Positions 45,332 to 59,650 of a DNA stretch of 64,000 nucleotides are shown in pieces. Position numbers and translations under genes: made by a program. Numbering within the stretch: position 1 is the stretch's first letter; every line of letters begins with the position of its first letter. This DNA is from Zygaena filipendulae (lineage: Eukaryota > Arthropoda > Insecta > Lepidoptera > Zygaenidae), in the NCBI GenBank assembly GCA_907165275.2, contig OU015669.1, positions 6,904,501-6,968,500 of the forward strand, in the 5' to 3' direction. Under the pieces are notes generated by a model. It was given only the letters and a program-made list of their open reading frames with translations, had not been told where the DNA came from and made no database searches.

Positions 45332-48300
45332 TGAGCGTGTTCGACTGCCGCACACGGTCTGTTTGCGCTCAAATCGTCAATTAATATAAACCGTTCAGAA
45401 ACTGTTATATAGTCTTAATCATTAGACAGTGCCTTATTGTTAATGGATGTGCTAGTGCTTGCATGATATAACATCATTGGAATAAAGAATTTCAATGAAA
45501 AGTGACATTTTGTGGATTTTTGTGTTGCATTATTTTTATCGTCTGTGTCCTTTTGGTTAGAATGAAAAAAATGTAATTGCCTGCTTGTACTTTCTGTTAT
45601 GTTCCTAGGGGCTTTGTTTAACTGTATTTTGTCGAAAGGTGTTCTGAATTTGCACGTCGCATCGGCACGAGCCTTTAATAATAATAATAGCGCACCAAAA
45701 CCAGTTTGTATGGTTCGGCTGTGGTTATCCAGAATCATATAATACCTATACATGCGGGCGAACCAAATTGGAAGCATCTTTATACCCATATGGGGTTTCG
45801 TAAAGTACTCATAACAAAGCTGTCTCGGAACTTCATAAACTTTATCGTATTTGGTGTTTTCTTATCTCCTATCATATGCCAATCTAGTGTATACGTGCAT
45901 CTGTAGTGCACCTAAAATAATACCGGTGTCCTTTATTTAACTAATCTATTCGCTATACTGATTCACCTTGACCATTCACATAAATATGATCTGAAGAACC
46001 CTTTCGAGGCTATCGTATCTTGCACCTTATAAAGCTTAAATCCCGAATATAAGACAAGTTTTAATAGCAAAAGTTGTGTGTGTGTGTGTGTTTTCTTTTC
46101 TAATCATTAATAATAATTAACGTTTTAGTTTGGATGTACAAGTATGACGGGTTTCCTAGCTTGGTATTCTCTCCTCTAGTTACCTCCACATAATTAATTG
46201 CAGTTGAGAGTATTTAGCATAAATAACCTGTCAGCTACGTGGCTATCGCTAGCGCCACTAATTTTACCAAACAACGTCTCCTTAGCTGATATCTTCTCTT
46301 CAACACCAGCTAGCGAGCACCATAAATCTTAAGCTGTATTCGTGCATCTGTCACTTAAATTTATCTCGAGTTCTTGTTTGCCGAGCGATGCAGTCGATCG
46401 CGATTCGTCCGTTCTTTCTTACCACTTGTTGCACGCTTGGCTTCATTTATAAACGTGACTTCATTACAGCTGACTTTTCCGTTTATTTAGGTAGTTAACT
46501 AGATTTTATTCAATCGGGATTCGGGCTAATCATATTTACCAATAGTTGGTCTTAGCAAACTTTGCATGATAGTTTAAAGAAATTTTAGCTTGCGAAAAGT
46601 GACTGGCTCATGTGTTACTGACATTTTAAGTATTATTTATGTATATGATGTGTATAAGGAATACGTTAAAATTGCGTAATTTGAAAATGGCTGTTGTCCA
46701 AGATATGTCGTATGAAAATTTATTACTTCCATGAATGAAAACATTACTGAACTGTAAACAAATATCATTTAGAAAATAGTAATTACTTATGTAACATATT
46801 CCAAATTGTAACTTTTGCATTACCTTTTCATTATTGAGCATTATTTATAATTTCTGTTATACCTATGTATGTCTTACGTAGAATGTGCTATAGTTATTTT
46901 CTGCTTTTTAATGATCTGGTAAAAACTAAATAGGTATAGCAATACTGATTAAACTTTTAATACCAGTATTAACTATCTAAAACAGCATTTCTTCGTCTTC
47001 AATCAGTTTTCAGTTTGTCGAATGTAGGTCAAAACAATCGTAAACATTACTGTTTTTATCAGATATTTACAGTTATTAATACATTTTATTCCGTCTCAAG
47101 AATGTTGTGTGTGAATGAGTAGTTAGAATTTCAGTGCTTTCTTTTCTTAAGTTTTAATAAATCTCTACGATTCGCTAAACGAATATTTGTATCATCCGTA
47201 TTGTACACTTCGCTATTCTAATTTAATTGGTAATATAATGCGTGCTGAAACATCCTCACGTCATATCTCACCATATAATAAATAATTTTCAAGATGCCCG
47301 CATATTCTTTATATTTCCCATGTCTATAACGTTTATCCAATATTAAATTTATTACATGCATCTTCTCGGTCATAGCCTTCAAGCCTTTTGCTTTTTACTG
47401 CCGCATTAACATTCCTTTTTCAGTTTTTTTTTTTAATATTTATGGTTTGTTTGCATGTTTACGGATAGTCTTACAGGCGGGTCTTTAAGTTTTTATATTT
47501 TTTTCCGTTATTTTGTTTCGTATACGTGGGTCTATCAAAAGGACACAAATCATTGATTTTAATGATATTTCAGCCGAATCAACGAAAGAATAACCAATGA
47601 AAGTGACCTTAAACAAGTGCTTAAATTAAAGTCTAAGTAGAAATATACAATAATATTAATAATTTTATAGAAAAAGTTTATGGATTATATTGTATTTAAC
47701 TATTTTGACAAGTTTTAACCGACACAATAATAAAAGAAATACGCCGTTCAACAATATTTGCATCGAAGACGTTACGGACGGATCAAATTCCTGCTGTTTG
47801 TGCATTCCACGTTTTACAAGATGATACAAAACACTAGGTGAGTGAAATGTATGAAATAACACTAGAAACAAATGCAAACAATAATTTAAATGTTAAGGAA
47901 CTTTAAACTAAAGTGCTGTGGCCGTAATAGCGGAAATAAAAAATCAACAATCTCAAATACAATATTGATATCTTGCGATGTTTTAAGAGACAACCCGTTA
48001 AACGATTAGAGACTTAATAACTAACAAGAAACGTTTCAAATTATTCGAGCTACAAAAACTGATGATCGCAGCAATAATTATATCGCAAATATTCATGACT
48101 GTAATAACCATCGTATAGCGTCTACGGATATTTTCATTACTAATTAATTTCTCTTACGAACTCATTTTGAAAGATAGTGCCGGCCGTAAAACCGGTTTTG
48201 TGAAGTTATTCGTTAATTTAACTTAAATTTTTATTGGAATCTTTCAAACTTTATGAAACTCTTGTTCTGATTTTAATATTGTTAGTACCTAAATATAATA

Positions 48301-51300
48301 TGTAAGTTATTGATTGAGAAAGTTGGTAAAAGAAGAAACAGCTGAATGCAGTGATTTTAACGAGTGTTTTATTTTGGAAGAGAGCAACTCAATAAGGGAG
48401 CTGTATCAAAAACTGTCGGCTCCATGCGTGCATGACGAAATAAAAAAAAGCAGATACGAAATTTTGATTATACTCTATTTAACTAAATGAAATTCTAGAT
48501 TTTGTCAATAATCAGTAAATCCTTTTTTATTAAATCAAGTATCGAAATTCTGTAAATCACTTTTGTTGCAAGCATTTTGCGGAAATGCTACTTTGTTTTT
48601 TTTTTGTATCGAATTCGTAATCGTGTTTTAGCTTTAATCTAAATCTCAAATGCTATCTCTTTATTCCAACGTAATGCTCTATTTAATTTACTTAGAATTT
48701 CCCTTTAAACAGGTAATGCGAACAATCCAATAATTCGGCGCCCTCTTTAGCCTTTAATGGTGCCGGATTAGTAAGACTAAAATGTGTAAGCAATGTTAAT
48801 TGCAAAATGTTCTTTATTTGATACGTCTCCTTGTTGTTTTGTTATTAGCCAAAAATTGTGATTGTTTATTTTATTTAGGATTTTAGCGTTTTTAATAAAT
48901 TTTTGTGTTTTTAATCCGGAATACATAATATACGTATTATAACTCTGTTGACGCGTCCGGTTGGCAAACTTCTCTTCACGCCCCAATTGCTGTCCTCTGC
49001 TAGTTTAATTACGATTGGTTTTGCTTGGACGTAACTTTCGGCGTGAAAATTACATTTTTTTTCCTTCTATTTTCATAAAATCTCAGTTGTAATTGATATT
49101 TTGTTACCCAACTAACCGTTCGATAGAGAGAGCGGTCATGAGTCTTTTATTGGATTTGAACAGTTGAGTGGCAAGCAGTTATACCTACTTGAATAATAAT
49201 ATTTTTGTACATAGACAACTAATTTTAGTTTAGTGTTACTTACTGGTTTGTGCTACTAAATATGGATTTAGGAAAGTTTGTAATCTGGGTCAAATTCTTC
49301 ATGTAAGTTTTGAAACACAAAAACGCAGCAAAGTGAGCTGAAATTTGCCTTTCTCTGAAATCATTACTACTACTAGTTTTAAAACGACTTGGTATACATG
49401 TAAACTACTATTTTTTGTAGGTATAACACACTTTTATATAACGTTTCTATCACTTCTGCTACGATCAAGCTTATTTTTAGTGTAGCAGTAATTATGACAA
49501 TACATTTATCGTCGTCCTAAATTATTTTAAAACAAAGCTTATTTGCTATTGAAAGGCACATATTTGCTTCGATTTCACACTCGGGATCCGGTGTTATACC
49601 AGAACATTTATACCATCTGTGTGTCTTTCAAATTTAGTTTAGGCATTCGTTCGTGCTGGAGTTATAAACATTCAGACTTTCACATTTATAGGATAAACTA
49701 ATCTTTTTGAATTTTACACGCTCTGTTTTCTGTGTTAGATACATAAAAGTCAGAGATTTAAGGAAAGATATTGCAGATAGAAGTTTGATGGTTCAGTAAG
49801 ATTGTGTGACATGTTGTTAATTAAAATAAAATAGATTACAATATTTGTTCACAGTTTGACACAATAAAGAAAATTGAAAAAATGTTAACAGTATATCAGT
49901 AAAAAATAGGCCAATAAAAAACAAAAAACTTAATATTTTTCACGTTTGATATAATCCTGGGACATTCTGTATAAAGATTGATTTTCTTGCGAATATGGAA
50001 GATTTTATCACAGTGTATCTGTTTTATATACATATACAGTAACATTAAACTCCTTGTCGCCGTGTTACCGGATATTATCACCATTTATGCGATGGCGCAT
50101 CCGGTATACAAGTATTATACGTGCAAACTTTTTTTGGAGATAACGATTTTAGTGCCTCATTCAGTCATTGCAATTTTATGTTTGCGTCGAAAGTGACATA
50201 AATTGTATCTCCTTACAGTCGTAACTAACTTGACGTGTATTTTATTACTCTCTAATTTACGTGACTTATGAGTTGGTTGGAACTTTATATTTTGTTTGTT
50301 GATTTATTTAGGTTATAATAACTTTATGTAGTTTAATGTATGCTTGTTAGCATTTGAATGTGGGAATGTTATAATTTTATCATGAAAACTATTAATTTCA
50401 TGATTATTTATTTTTAATTTTTATTATTTATTTCACCGAAGCAGTGCTGCTTTAAAATAAGGGTTGGCGAGAAAAAAGTAAATACTACTGTACAGTTAGC
50501 ATCAGTAATATCATAATATACCGACATACATACATACATATATATACATATACCGACTTTTGACTGTCTTCGAATGTTATTTGCAATGGTAATAAAGTTC
50601 AACGACCGAAAGAAATATTGACTTTGACTAAAGTGAACGCAATGATAACTTCTCTCTTAAAAATAGGTACAATATATATACATATTAGATATACAAAAAA
50701 TTTAATACATAGTTTGATAAAAATCCGAATATCTGCCAACTCTGGTTATGAAACCCGTGAATGTGAACGACGCGTGAAAGGCATGATAGCGATATATGCC
50801 ATCTGTGCCTATCTTAATTGTGTATCTCTGGCTTAAATTGGTTGTAATTTGAGCATTACCTACAACTATCACGTTGCCACTTGCTAAGCGTCTGTCAAAA
50901 CCACCCAAAGTTAGTTAGTCAAGATTTAGATGATTTATGACTAGTTTGCAGGTGATGCTCAAGCGGGGCGCCAAGTTTAGTTTAGTCTAGTGCTAAAATG
51001 AGCTAAAGTTGAGTAAAGTGTTGCAACCAATGATTGTGGAAATGATTTTTTATTTATTAGCGCGCCCGTACACTTTTCATCACATAACCTATGTGATATT
51101 GTATATCTTTAGTTCTATGTATTTATTTTGTATCGGAAATAAATGTTGTATGGCACTTCCCGACTCCAACTTTGTCAGTGCAGAAAAATCGTCATTATTT
51201 TTTTCATTGGTTGCTCTGGTGCGACACCGGAAAACCTAATCGATATGACAATGCTAGTTTCGCTTTTTCAAATCGGATGTGTTCCCAACTAGTTGTTTAT

Positions 51301-52492
51301 GAACTAAAAAGCTCCAACAATAGTCGAGGAAAGTGGCATCGCTCAGAATGTAATCTAAATTCACCGTTACACGCTGTTGCAGTCGCTTGATATTCGGAAC
51401 AGGTCAGTTTTTGTGGTACGTTTTGCCCACAATGTACAATTTGCGACAAAACGATGTACGGTACTAATTTGTGTGTCTATCAACAAACTACTATTTTGGA
51501 ACTTCATTGGTACACGGTAGAAAACAAATGTTGTATACACATTTAAACTGACGCGAGTTTCCCTTATCAATAGATGGCGTTGTAAAACAAAAAATTTCCC
51601 TTCTTTTGTAAGCGTAAATACGATTGATTCTCACTAAACACCAAAAATGACAAAATATCGCCTAGGCGTAAAAGAATTAGCAGAGTCGACCCCAAAACAG
51701 GGAACAATTCTGATAATAATTGATTGATTGTATTTGTGTTTTCAAATAGAATTGTATATCCATGTTTTTTTTATAATCTTTTCGCCATTGACGTCACGCT
51801 ATTCGTATTTTAAAAGTAAATAACAGTTATGTTTATCCGACGAGCTTACGACCTATTTTGTATCACCGTGGTCAAAAAATTTTCTTTGTGGTCATAAAAC
51901 AGAATCTTTCTAACTTTGTAGGCAACAGCCTTCTATATTTTTACCTTGACTTGGATTGCGTGACTTAAAAAATCGGTAAACAGCAATTAAGGCATTCGGA
52001 ACAAAGATACTTTGTTCTCTTAACACCCGTATCAAAAATTTCACAACTGACCAAAAACGGGCTAGTGTTATTTGTGAATTAAAAAAACATTTGGTTTATT
52101 TAATAGAATAATATGATCACGGTCTTATTTGCATAAAACGATTACGAAAAATGAGTTGGAAAAAAAAAACCTATAGGTACGGTAAGTAGGAGGTAGTGAT
52201 TATCTATCTAGCTGAAAAAGTAATAACTGAAGCCATTGGAAGTTTTATTAATTCTTGAAGTATTATATTATTATTTATTCATTGGAATAATTTTTGATTG
52301 TCTGTAATAATGGATGTATTTTGAAATGTTCAGTCTTCATAATTAGGTATTCACTATCAGATACATTAAAAAATTAAAAAATTAATTGATCTATGTACGA
52401 AATTACTCCATAAGTACTTTTCGATTATTTTGGAACAAGTAAAATTCAATTCATACGTAGTACGTACCATATAATCAACAATAATTGTTACA

Positions 52493-52507
52493 CCCCCCCC
52501 CCCCCCC
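52493..52507 (+). repeat. run of 15 C
   Basis: Uninterrupted C homopolymer in AT-rich DNA, 40 bp before a hAT-like insertion. Its length may be affected by sequencing. Confidence 0.8.
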
Positions 52508-52547
52508 GATATTTATACCATGCAATATATTTACTTAAGTAACTATT

Positions 52548-52823
52548 CAGAGGCGTCTCTAGCCCATTGCAGTGTGCAAACATTACCCTAGCCCCCTAGA
52601 AGGTAAGCGCGTGGTTAAAATGAAATAGGTATAAAGTACAAATAAGTAAAACATCAAGTTATCACAAACTGAAAAACCCCAGCGGATAATAAAATCTATT
52701 GTTTTGGAGATTTTTGAGAAGTAATTTCCGCCGAGTTTTCGTAGCGAGCGGCGCTCGGCGCCCCCTAGGACTTCTGCGCCCGTGTGCAACGCACACCCTG
52801 CACTATAGGTAAAGACGCCTCTG
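52548..52823. mobile_element. 276-bp hAT-like TIR element with 8-bp target duplication
   Basis: CAGAGGCGTCTCTAG at the left and AAAGACGCCTCTG at the right are inverted, with similarity over about 30 bp. TAACTATT flanks both sides exactly (52540-52547 and 52824-52831). CAGRGGCG ends and an 8-bp duplication are hAT hallmarks. The interior has no transposase; the short minus frame is not a gene. Confidence 0.8.
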
Positions 52824-54253
52824 TAACTATTCTATTGAAGACTCAAATAAAATCAAAGAAATTTGCAAATTTCCGCAAATCGAATTGCAATTATCTTTGA
52901 CGATCTCTACAAACTAATTTTCATACTTCGTATCACATTTTTTGTTTTGGACTGTCACTCAATTGCAAATCAACCTACTTTCTGTTTAGCCCTTTGAACC
53001 TGATCGGTAATAACCGAAATCAAATCATGATACTCGAGTACCGTTTTGATGAGCAAACATTTGCGCACACGCAAGCAACCTCGTCAAGCATACTTCTTAG
53101 GGCTTTCTAATTGATCGGGTCGGGTCATGCTTCAATCAGCTATTTTCCTCTGCTGTTTCTAACCAGTGATCGACATTAATAATACCTGATGAAGCATCTC
53201 ATCGTTGAGTAGATTGCATGTCTTAAAATAATGAGTAATTAACAGTCTGTAACGTCACATTTTCAAAACAATAGATGCGATTTCTTACAGTATTCGTTTA
53301 TCGAAAATATGGTCCGCATTTATATACGTAATTCAATGTTGAGCAGTTACCATACCCTTATACGAGTAGATCGTTTCGTATTACTTAATTTGTCATTTTA
53401 GAACCATAAATCGTGTTTCAGTATTTACGCCAAATACATTTCAAACGCTACAATAGAATACCGGTTATATTCAGGCCGTAAGTCGGTCAAATTTACATAT
53501 CTATGTATAACACATTGATTGTTTTGAAATTTATCTTTCCATTATGTGGTGTGATCAAATCTTTATCGTATCGAGATTGTCCCCTCCATGTCTATTTTTG
53601 TTCTGCGGCTACATTCTGCTTGCTCCCGTAAATCCGTCTTGTCGGTGCAACGGTTAATAGGATGAGTTGAGAGTGACAAGTTAATAGTTTCCCTTTAGTT
53701 ATTTTCAATCAACTGACTATTATTTCCTGTGGGAACAAATTAAAAACCTTTCCCCAGAATCGGTATTCTTATCGACGCTTCCTGATCTAAATTGATAGAT
53801 TCAATCAGGCAAACATGAATTTTGTCCACTACTACATTTTTATGAAAGAATTTTCTTACAAAGGTCACAATTTAGTCCTAGATATTTTTTGTTCTTGAGA
53901 ATTTATTTAAAATCACACTTGCAATAAATTTAACTGGAATTTTTAGCACTGTTTAAAATGTCTTCAGGAATATCACAAAAGGATGCTTAGGGTATCATAA
54001 CAAGACAACATTGAGTGAAGATTATTACTCTTATTTTACGGTTTAAATGATATGAACACTATCGGTATGGTTGAAACTTACTTAAAAGATTAAACAAGTT
54101 GTATAACAGTCCAACCCTCAATCATCCGCTATCACAATATGTCCACAATCAACTATCCCTTTCTATTACGGGTCGATTTCAATAGCCGCAAGCGAGACAG
54201 GATAATGCATCAATAGATTTAATAAAAGCCCAAGCGTAATGCTAGAGAGAGCC

Positions 54254-54300
54254 ACGATAAAGTGTTAGAGTCAGTCGGTGCTCAGTCATTATTTTTGTTG
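54254..54300 (+). promoter_or_regulatory. candidate core promoter
   Basis: Two TCAGTC initiator-like sites (54271 and 54282) lie about 15 and 26 bp after GATAAAG (54256), and the downstream 100 bp is less AT-rich than its surroundings. No start codon followed by a good donor was found. Confidence 0.2.
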
Positions 54301-56949
54301 GTGATTTGAGTGAAAACACTTGGAACTGTTACTGTGAAATTGACGGTTACCAAGTTCTGCTCGGAGCGCTTGAACTGCTTTGCCGTTACGTAGTAACGCA
54401 TTGATAATAATTTGTATTATGCTATGTCATTTCGTCTGTTATGAAATGCGGAGAATCAAGAGCTTTACATATTTGAATATTTTTTAATTTGTCTCCTTTA
54501 ACATCGCCATGGTGATTTTAAGTTACCAAGTTACCAAAGCATCCATAATATAATTCATCTTTCTATAATTCGTTTTTGGGTTGCTGTTTTGATAATGTAT
54601 ATTTGTAAACGCCGTAAATAAATAAAAAAAAAACCTTTATTTTATAAGGTCAATAGTGTGCAGTTCGAAAACTTTTGATTTACTATGGGATGTTTTCAAA
54701 GAAGTTGTTACAGCTCTCTAAAGACGAAATTGTCTGTGCTAAGCGGGCTATGCAATTTACTTCGCAAAGACGGCTTAGCCTACACTGACAAGATGGATTG
54801 GTAGATTGTTACTTGCTTGACTTATTGCTTATTGTTCTTGTAGGTACATGTTTAAACGGAGAAAGATGTCGAAGAATAACTTATCTAGAATTCCACCTGG
54901 AGCTTAACTTGTGTCTAATACATAATAATATATTAAGATATATATGTCATAATTGAAAAAAAAAACCGTTATTTTGTAAACTAGAGGAATTTTGTATAGT
55001 GGTTGTATTGTGGTACGTGCTGGCACATGAGGAATCGGTAACATTTGACTCTGATGTGGTTACAGTTCAAACCTAACCTAACCTAGCGTGTCAGGGTGTA
55101 TCCATACGGTGGCAAATATAATCGATTCTTCTTCTTTAATAATGGCGTCTGCCAATGACAATGTTTCTTAGTAAAAAATCGCTTCGTCTACTTCTTCAAT
55201 TATGGCGAAACGCCAATCACAATGTTAGATTGTTCCCTAAGTTAAAACGTGGCTCTCTTGAAAGCCAGTTTCCTGCTCAGGGTTCGAAATAGATGCTGAA
55301 AGGTAACTGAAATAACGAAGACAACGTCACACGCATGTGTTCGGTGTGGCTTTCACCCTTGCACAACCAATAATCGATTGTAAGTGCATTTGTTAGTAAT
55401 CGTGTGACATCTGAACGACTACAGATTGAGCACATATTCACATTAGGTACAAGTATTTGTTTTTGTGAAACCATGAGTGTGTAATTTGATTTCACAGGGA
55501 AGTATTCTTTTTCTAAAGCATTGTATGTACGTACTCACATGATTGTGACTGTAAAGAAATTGTTTTATTATATAATTATTTTCATTTAAACTATACTAAT
55601 CTCTGTAGGCGCAGATTCTATTCATTTGTTCTCTCATAAGTTGAGAACGGCTTAACAATTTAATCTCACTCTAAAACCAATTAGTAAAGAACATGCATAC
55701 CTACCTACTGTTATTCGTACATATAATACATAATGGGTTCACATTGTATGCAAGAGTGATGTACGATTTGATAGAGATGGTGTAACTGTCAGTAATTATG
55801 TTAAGGAAGCTTACGCAAAATTTATGGTTGGTATGGTGTTATATATATTATATTAAAATTATGAAACTCAGTTATAATGTAGGTTGATAAGCGCATGACA
55901 TAATAATATGGTTTTGTTCTACTATTAATATATAAAGTAAAATATATATACATAAAGTAAAATCGGTGATGAGATTTGGAAGGAAAGTCTATAACTACAC
56001 TTAACTATCTTATCAAAGATAACTACTTGTCAAATAAGGATTATGACAAACATCAAAAAAATAATGATCAACGAGATCAGGAAAAGCGGAAACATCATAA
56101 AACCTAAAATATTGCCTGTTGCGAAAAATGTATAATATCTATTATCTAATAAATTCGTTCACGAGATCGAACGACAAATGCATCTTAAAATATAATTTAA
56201 AAAAAAAGATCATATCATGAAAATATAATAATATACATACATAGAGACAGACAGACAGCGGGAAGCGACTTTGTTTTATACTACGTAGTGAATTATTAAT
56301 AGTAACGTACTCGTAGTTAATATCGTAAGTAATATGTATAAAAACCAGCATCATACCTGTTAAAACAGAACGCTAGTTTCACCGGTTTATTCTAAATTCA
56401 CACGCTCAGCCAGGGATTGTAATTAGTTCTTATCTTATACATTCAATGGAGCCGTCCTTCATAGTATCTCGATGGACAATATCTAATTAGAAACCTAGGC
56501 AATCTCTTCAGCTTTGAATGGCACGTTAGAAACGCCAGGGTCTGTAAGCTGCACGTTATCATAAATACTTTTATTATCTATAAAATGTGGTTATTTTAAA
56601 TAGCCAGTATTATTTTTTAGACTGCTACATAAATTCAAAATGTTTGCTCCCGTTTTGATACTATAAAAATTATAGTTTGAAAGCTCTTTAATTTGTCAGC
56701 CTCAAAGTTAACAGAAGCGATGGATATTACTGTCAGTCTGTCACTCAAAATTCTTTTGTGCGGTGGCCTCAAATACCTGTGGATAACTAACTAATCATTT
56801 TGTGAACTCAATAAGCGTAAGAGCTTCTATGTTGTATAATTAGACTTGTTTCAACTTCGTTGATTTGTAATAGACACCTGTTTATAAACTATTGCAATTT
56901 AATCTACCTTATACATATAAAATGACATGTCCTGACTGCTAATTTAATA

Positions 56950-57140
56950 GGCTTGGGATGGGATATAAAAATTCTGTTTAGTCCGTGATTTCAATAACAA
57001 AAAATAATAGACACGTAGTTTTTACGTTTTGTAATTAATGAAAAAAAAAACACTTATATTGAATTAAAGTTTAGCAGTGGGGGCTCGTGACGTTATAAAC
57101 CGATATAAATATAAACCGTACCGGCTCCTGACGTGTAGTT
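56950..57140. repeat. diverged copy of the 328-bp TIR element
   Basis: TTTAGTCCGTGATTTCAATA, AATAATAGACACGTAGTTTT and GGGGGCTCGTGACGTTATAA match the intact copies in order. It abuts a fragment (56911-56946) of the long Lep1-like subtype. Confidence 0.5.
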
Positions 57141-57597
57141 CCAAATTTTCAAATGGTTATTTAAAACATTGCTTTCTGCTTTCTTTTAACATCGTAATTC
57201 GTACCACCCATGCTGTTCGAACTGTGACCGATGTGTAATCGATGCATCTATTACTATCGATCGATAGAAAATGACATTCGTTTTTGAATGCAACCAAATC
57301 CACCGTGTAGGTGGATGAAGTGTTGTGTTTATCGATTCAGTGAACGTTTTTATCGGTTTTATCGCGTGAGACGTGCTATCTTATCATTGTTGTTATGAAT
57401 TCTTAATTCGATATGGTGTCTGTTGTACATATTATATCGTTTGTTGCATTCACTCATATAATAATGTTAGAAGGTACTTTTTTAAGTAAGATCTCCTTAA
57501 ATGTATATAATGTTTTTAATATATTGTAGGATATAATTATGTGTATACCTAATGTAAGGTTCTCCAAATAATTTAAGCTATAATAAGATTATATTAG

Positions 57598-57745
57598 GTT
57601 TTTTTGTTACGTTTTTATGCCTTAACTACCCAACCGAGCATTTCATAAAATGCGTACACGTTGTCAGGAGCACAGAAAAGGCAGAGGGTTTTTTCCCGAA
57701 ATTCTCAAAATATAAAGCGGGAACTCTCAAATTAATGCGCCGAAC
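57598..57745 (+). repeat. truncated Lep1-like copy
   Basis: TTTTTGTTACGTTTTTATGC, CGTACACGTTGTCAGGAGCA and a worn end. Confidence 0.45.
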
Positions 57746-58587
57746 ATGTATTTTTGTGTATACATAATATAACTTAAATAAAAAAAAACGTTTTTAGTCA
57801 TAAATTAAGCTCAAGGTATGGCAATTATACTCTGAAAATAATGTCTTCCAAATGTGCGCCTCGTGAGTCTGTGCAGTGTATATAATTCTTTTGTTAAAAT
57901 TTCCGATAGCATTTTATGTGTGTACAGAAAATTGATGGTTTGAGTTGCTGTCTGGCTCGTAGTTCTTTTTTATAATGGTCATACCTTCCTTTATCTATCA
58001 AAATGTACAAAAAAGGATGCGTTCAGTTATAACTAAATGTGAACGAGACATTAAAAAAAACGCTCATTTCGAAAGTAAATATTTCCGGTTATACAATGAG
58101 ATCTAGGTTGTCTTTTCTAAATAAAATGGTTCTTTTTTTTCAGGTAAGCATTGCCAATGCTCTCCTCATCATTAACATCAGCATGGTGAGCTAATCAATC
58201 GTCAAATTGCCTTGATGACAAAATGTGAATATTGTAAGGAAAATGTTGTAATGTGTCTATTAGAGAACCGAAGAATACTTAGTAATGCGCCTATTCTGGG
58301 CATTTATTGTCTATACCTTTTGTAACCTTATTTATGTATTGTGTGCTCGTAAAGACCTTGTCCCAAAACCTCATTCGTATGGTGATGTATGAATAAAAAA
58401 ATAAACTCCATAATCTCAGTGCTGTGAGTTGAGGTCTTTCCTTTTTAGTTTTCTCTAGCTGACTCCTCTAATGTGTATAATACGTATGGGTTCTCAGACA
58501 CGCCTGTTGCTTATTTTTCCGTCAGCCGATTGAGACGACACAAAGTATACTTAGTTAGGAAGATCGAAACTTCGTTTTAAATGACGA

Positions 58588-58665
58588 CCCGATTGGCGTA
58601 GTATGTCACCATGCTTGCCCGCTAATATATGTATAATAGGTTCCGGGTTCGATTCCCGCTGTATG
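58588..58665 (+). repeat. tRNA-derived SINE head
   Basis: CCGATTGGCGTAGTATGTCA (A box) and TCCGGGTTCGATTCCCGCTG (B box), matching 34920-34985. Confidence 0.6.
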
Positions 58666-58845
58666 ATGAAAACAGCGTTCCACTTTCCAGGGTCTGTTTA
58701 TATATCTATAGTAAGTATAATAATATAAATGTAATTCTATGTAGTATTCTATGTTTTACCACGTTTGCTTGGTTTCCACGACACAAGCTAATAATAGCTT
58801 ACAGTGAGATTAAGCTTAGATCTGTGTGTTGTGAAGTGGATTATT

Positions 58846-58875
58846 ATTATTCTATTCTATTCTATTCTATTCTAA
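58846..58875 (+). repeat. TTCTA pentanucleotide array
   Basis: About five to six TTCTA units. Confidence 0.8.
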
Positions 58876-59509
58876 ATTGTTCTGGAGTTAAGCATGATGA
58901 CGTGTCGGTAAAAATTATCAGACCCTCTTCTTTTAAATATGTTTATATGTATGAATGTACATGTTTTATAGCCACTAGTAGTTATAGTTTTATTATTAAA
59001 GATGCGCAGAGTTTAATTTTAACCACTTGACTATTTCTCACGGATCTATTTTTTGTTATTACACCATCGTACTTGTGCCCTTTGAAAAAATGCCAATTTT
59101 TATTTTAACTTTTGTAAGATGGTCAGTTTGCCTTGAAACAGTTTTGTGTTAGGAAATTGTTTTTAAACCATTAACTGTCTCATTCGGGTTTTGAATATCA
59201 AATGTGTGTTGATCGTCTTATATGTATCGTGTGTTCCCGGCTTATGCTGTGCTGGTTGGCATTTTGTTGCGACATGTTGCTGCTACTTGTTGTTGTTATA
59301 AATATTTACTTATTTCTGTTCTACCGCTTTAACGAATTAAGACGATTTCATTTCATTTCTTAATCCGAGAACGCAACTGAGAAACAAAATTATGATACGA
59401 ATGTCATGGACATTATCATACAACGCCACCTAGTCCTAAACTATCTAGAGCTTCTAATATGAGTATCAGATGATCGATATAATGATATTTTTAAGTACAT
59501 ATGATTTTT

Positions 59510-59650
59510 TTATGTCATAGGGGGCAAACGGGCAAGTGGTACACCTGATGATTGTATACTAAGCACCCAGACTCAGAGTAAACACCAATCTTTATCACAT
59601 TGATGTGAGAATTGAACCCGTGTCACCTGGCGTACTATTAGTCAGGTTTA
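59510..59650 (-). repeat. tRNA-derived SINE fragment
   Basis: AGCACCCAGACTCAGAGTAA and GAGAATTGAACCCGTGTCAC on the plus strand correspond to the body and B box of the SINE at 9820-9905. Confidence 0.4.

Noticed and set aside
45415..45789. 124-codon minus-strand frame beside the GC-rich island
   Set aside because: Composition equals the AT-rich background and no motif or splice link to the island was found.
58629..59030. 133-codon plus-strand frame
   Set aside because: Starts inside a SINE head, crosses a TTCTA microsatellite and shows no domain; it is a chance frame.
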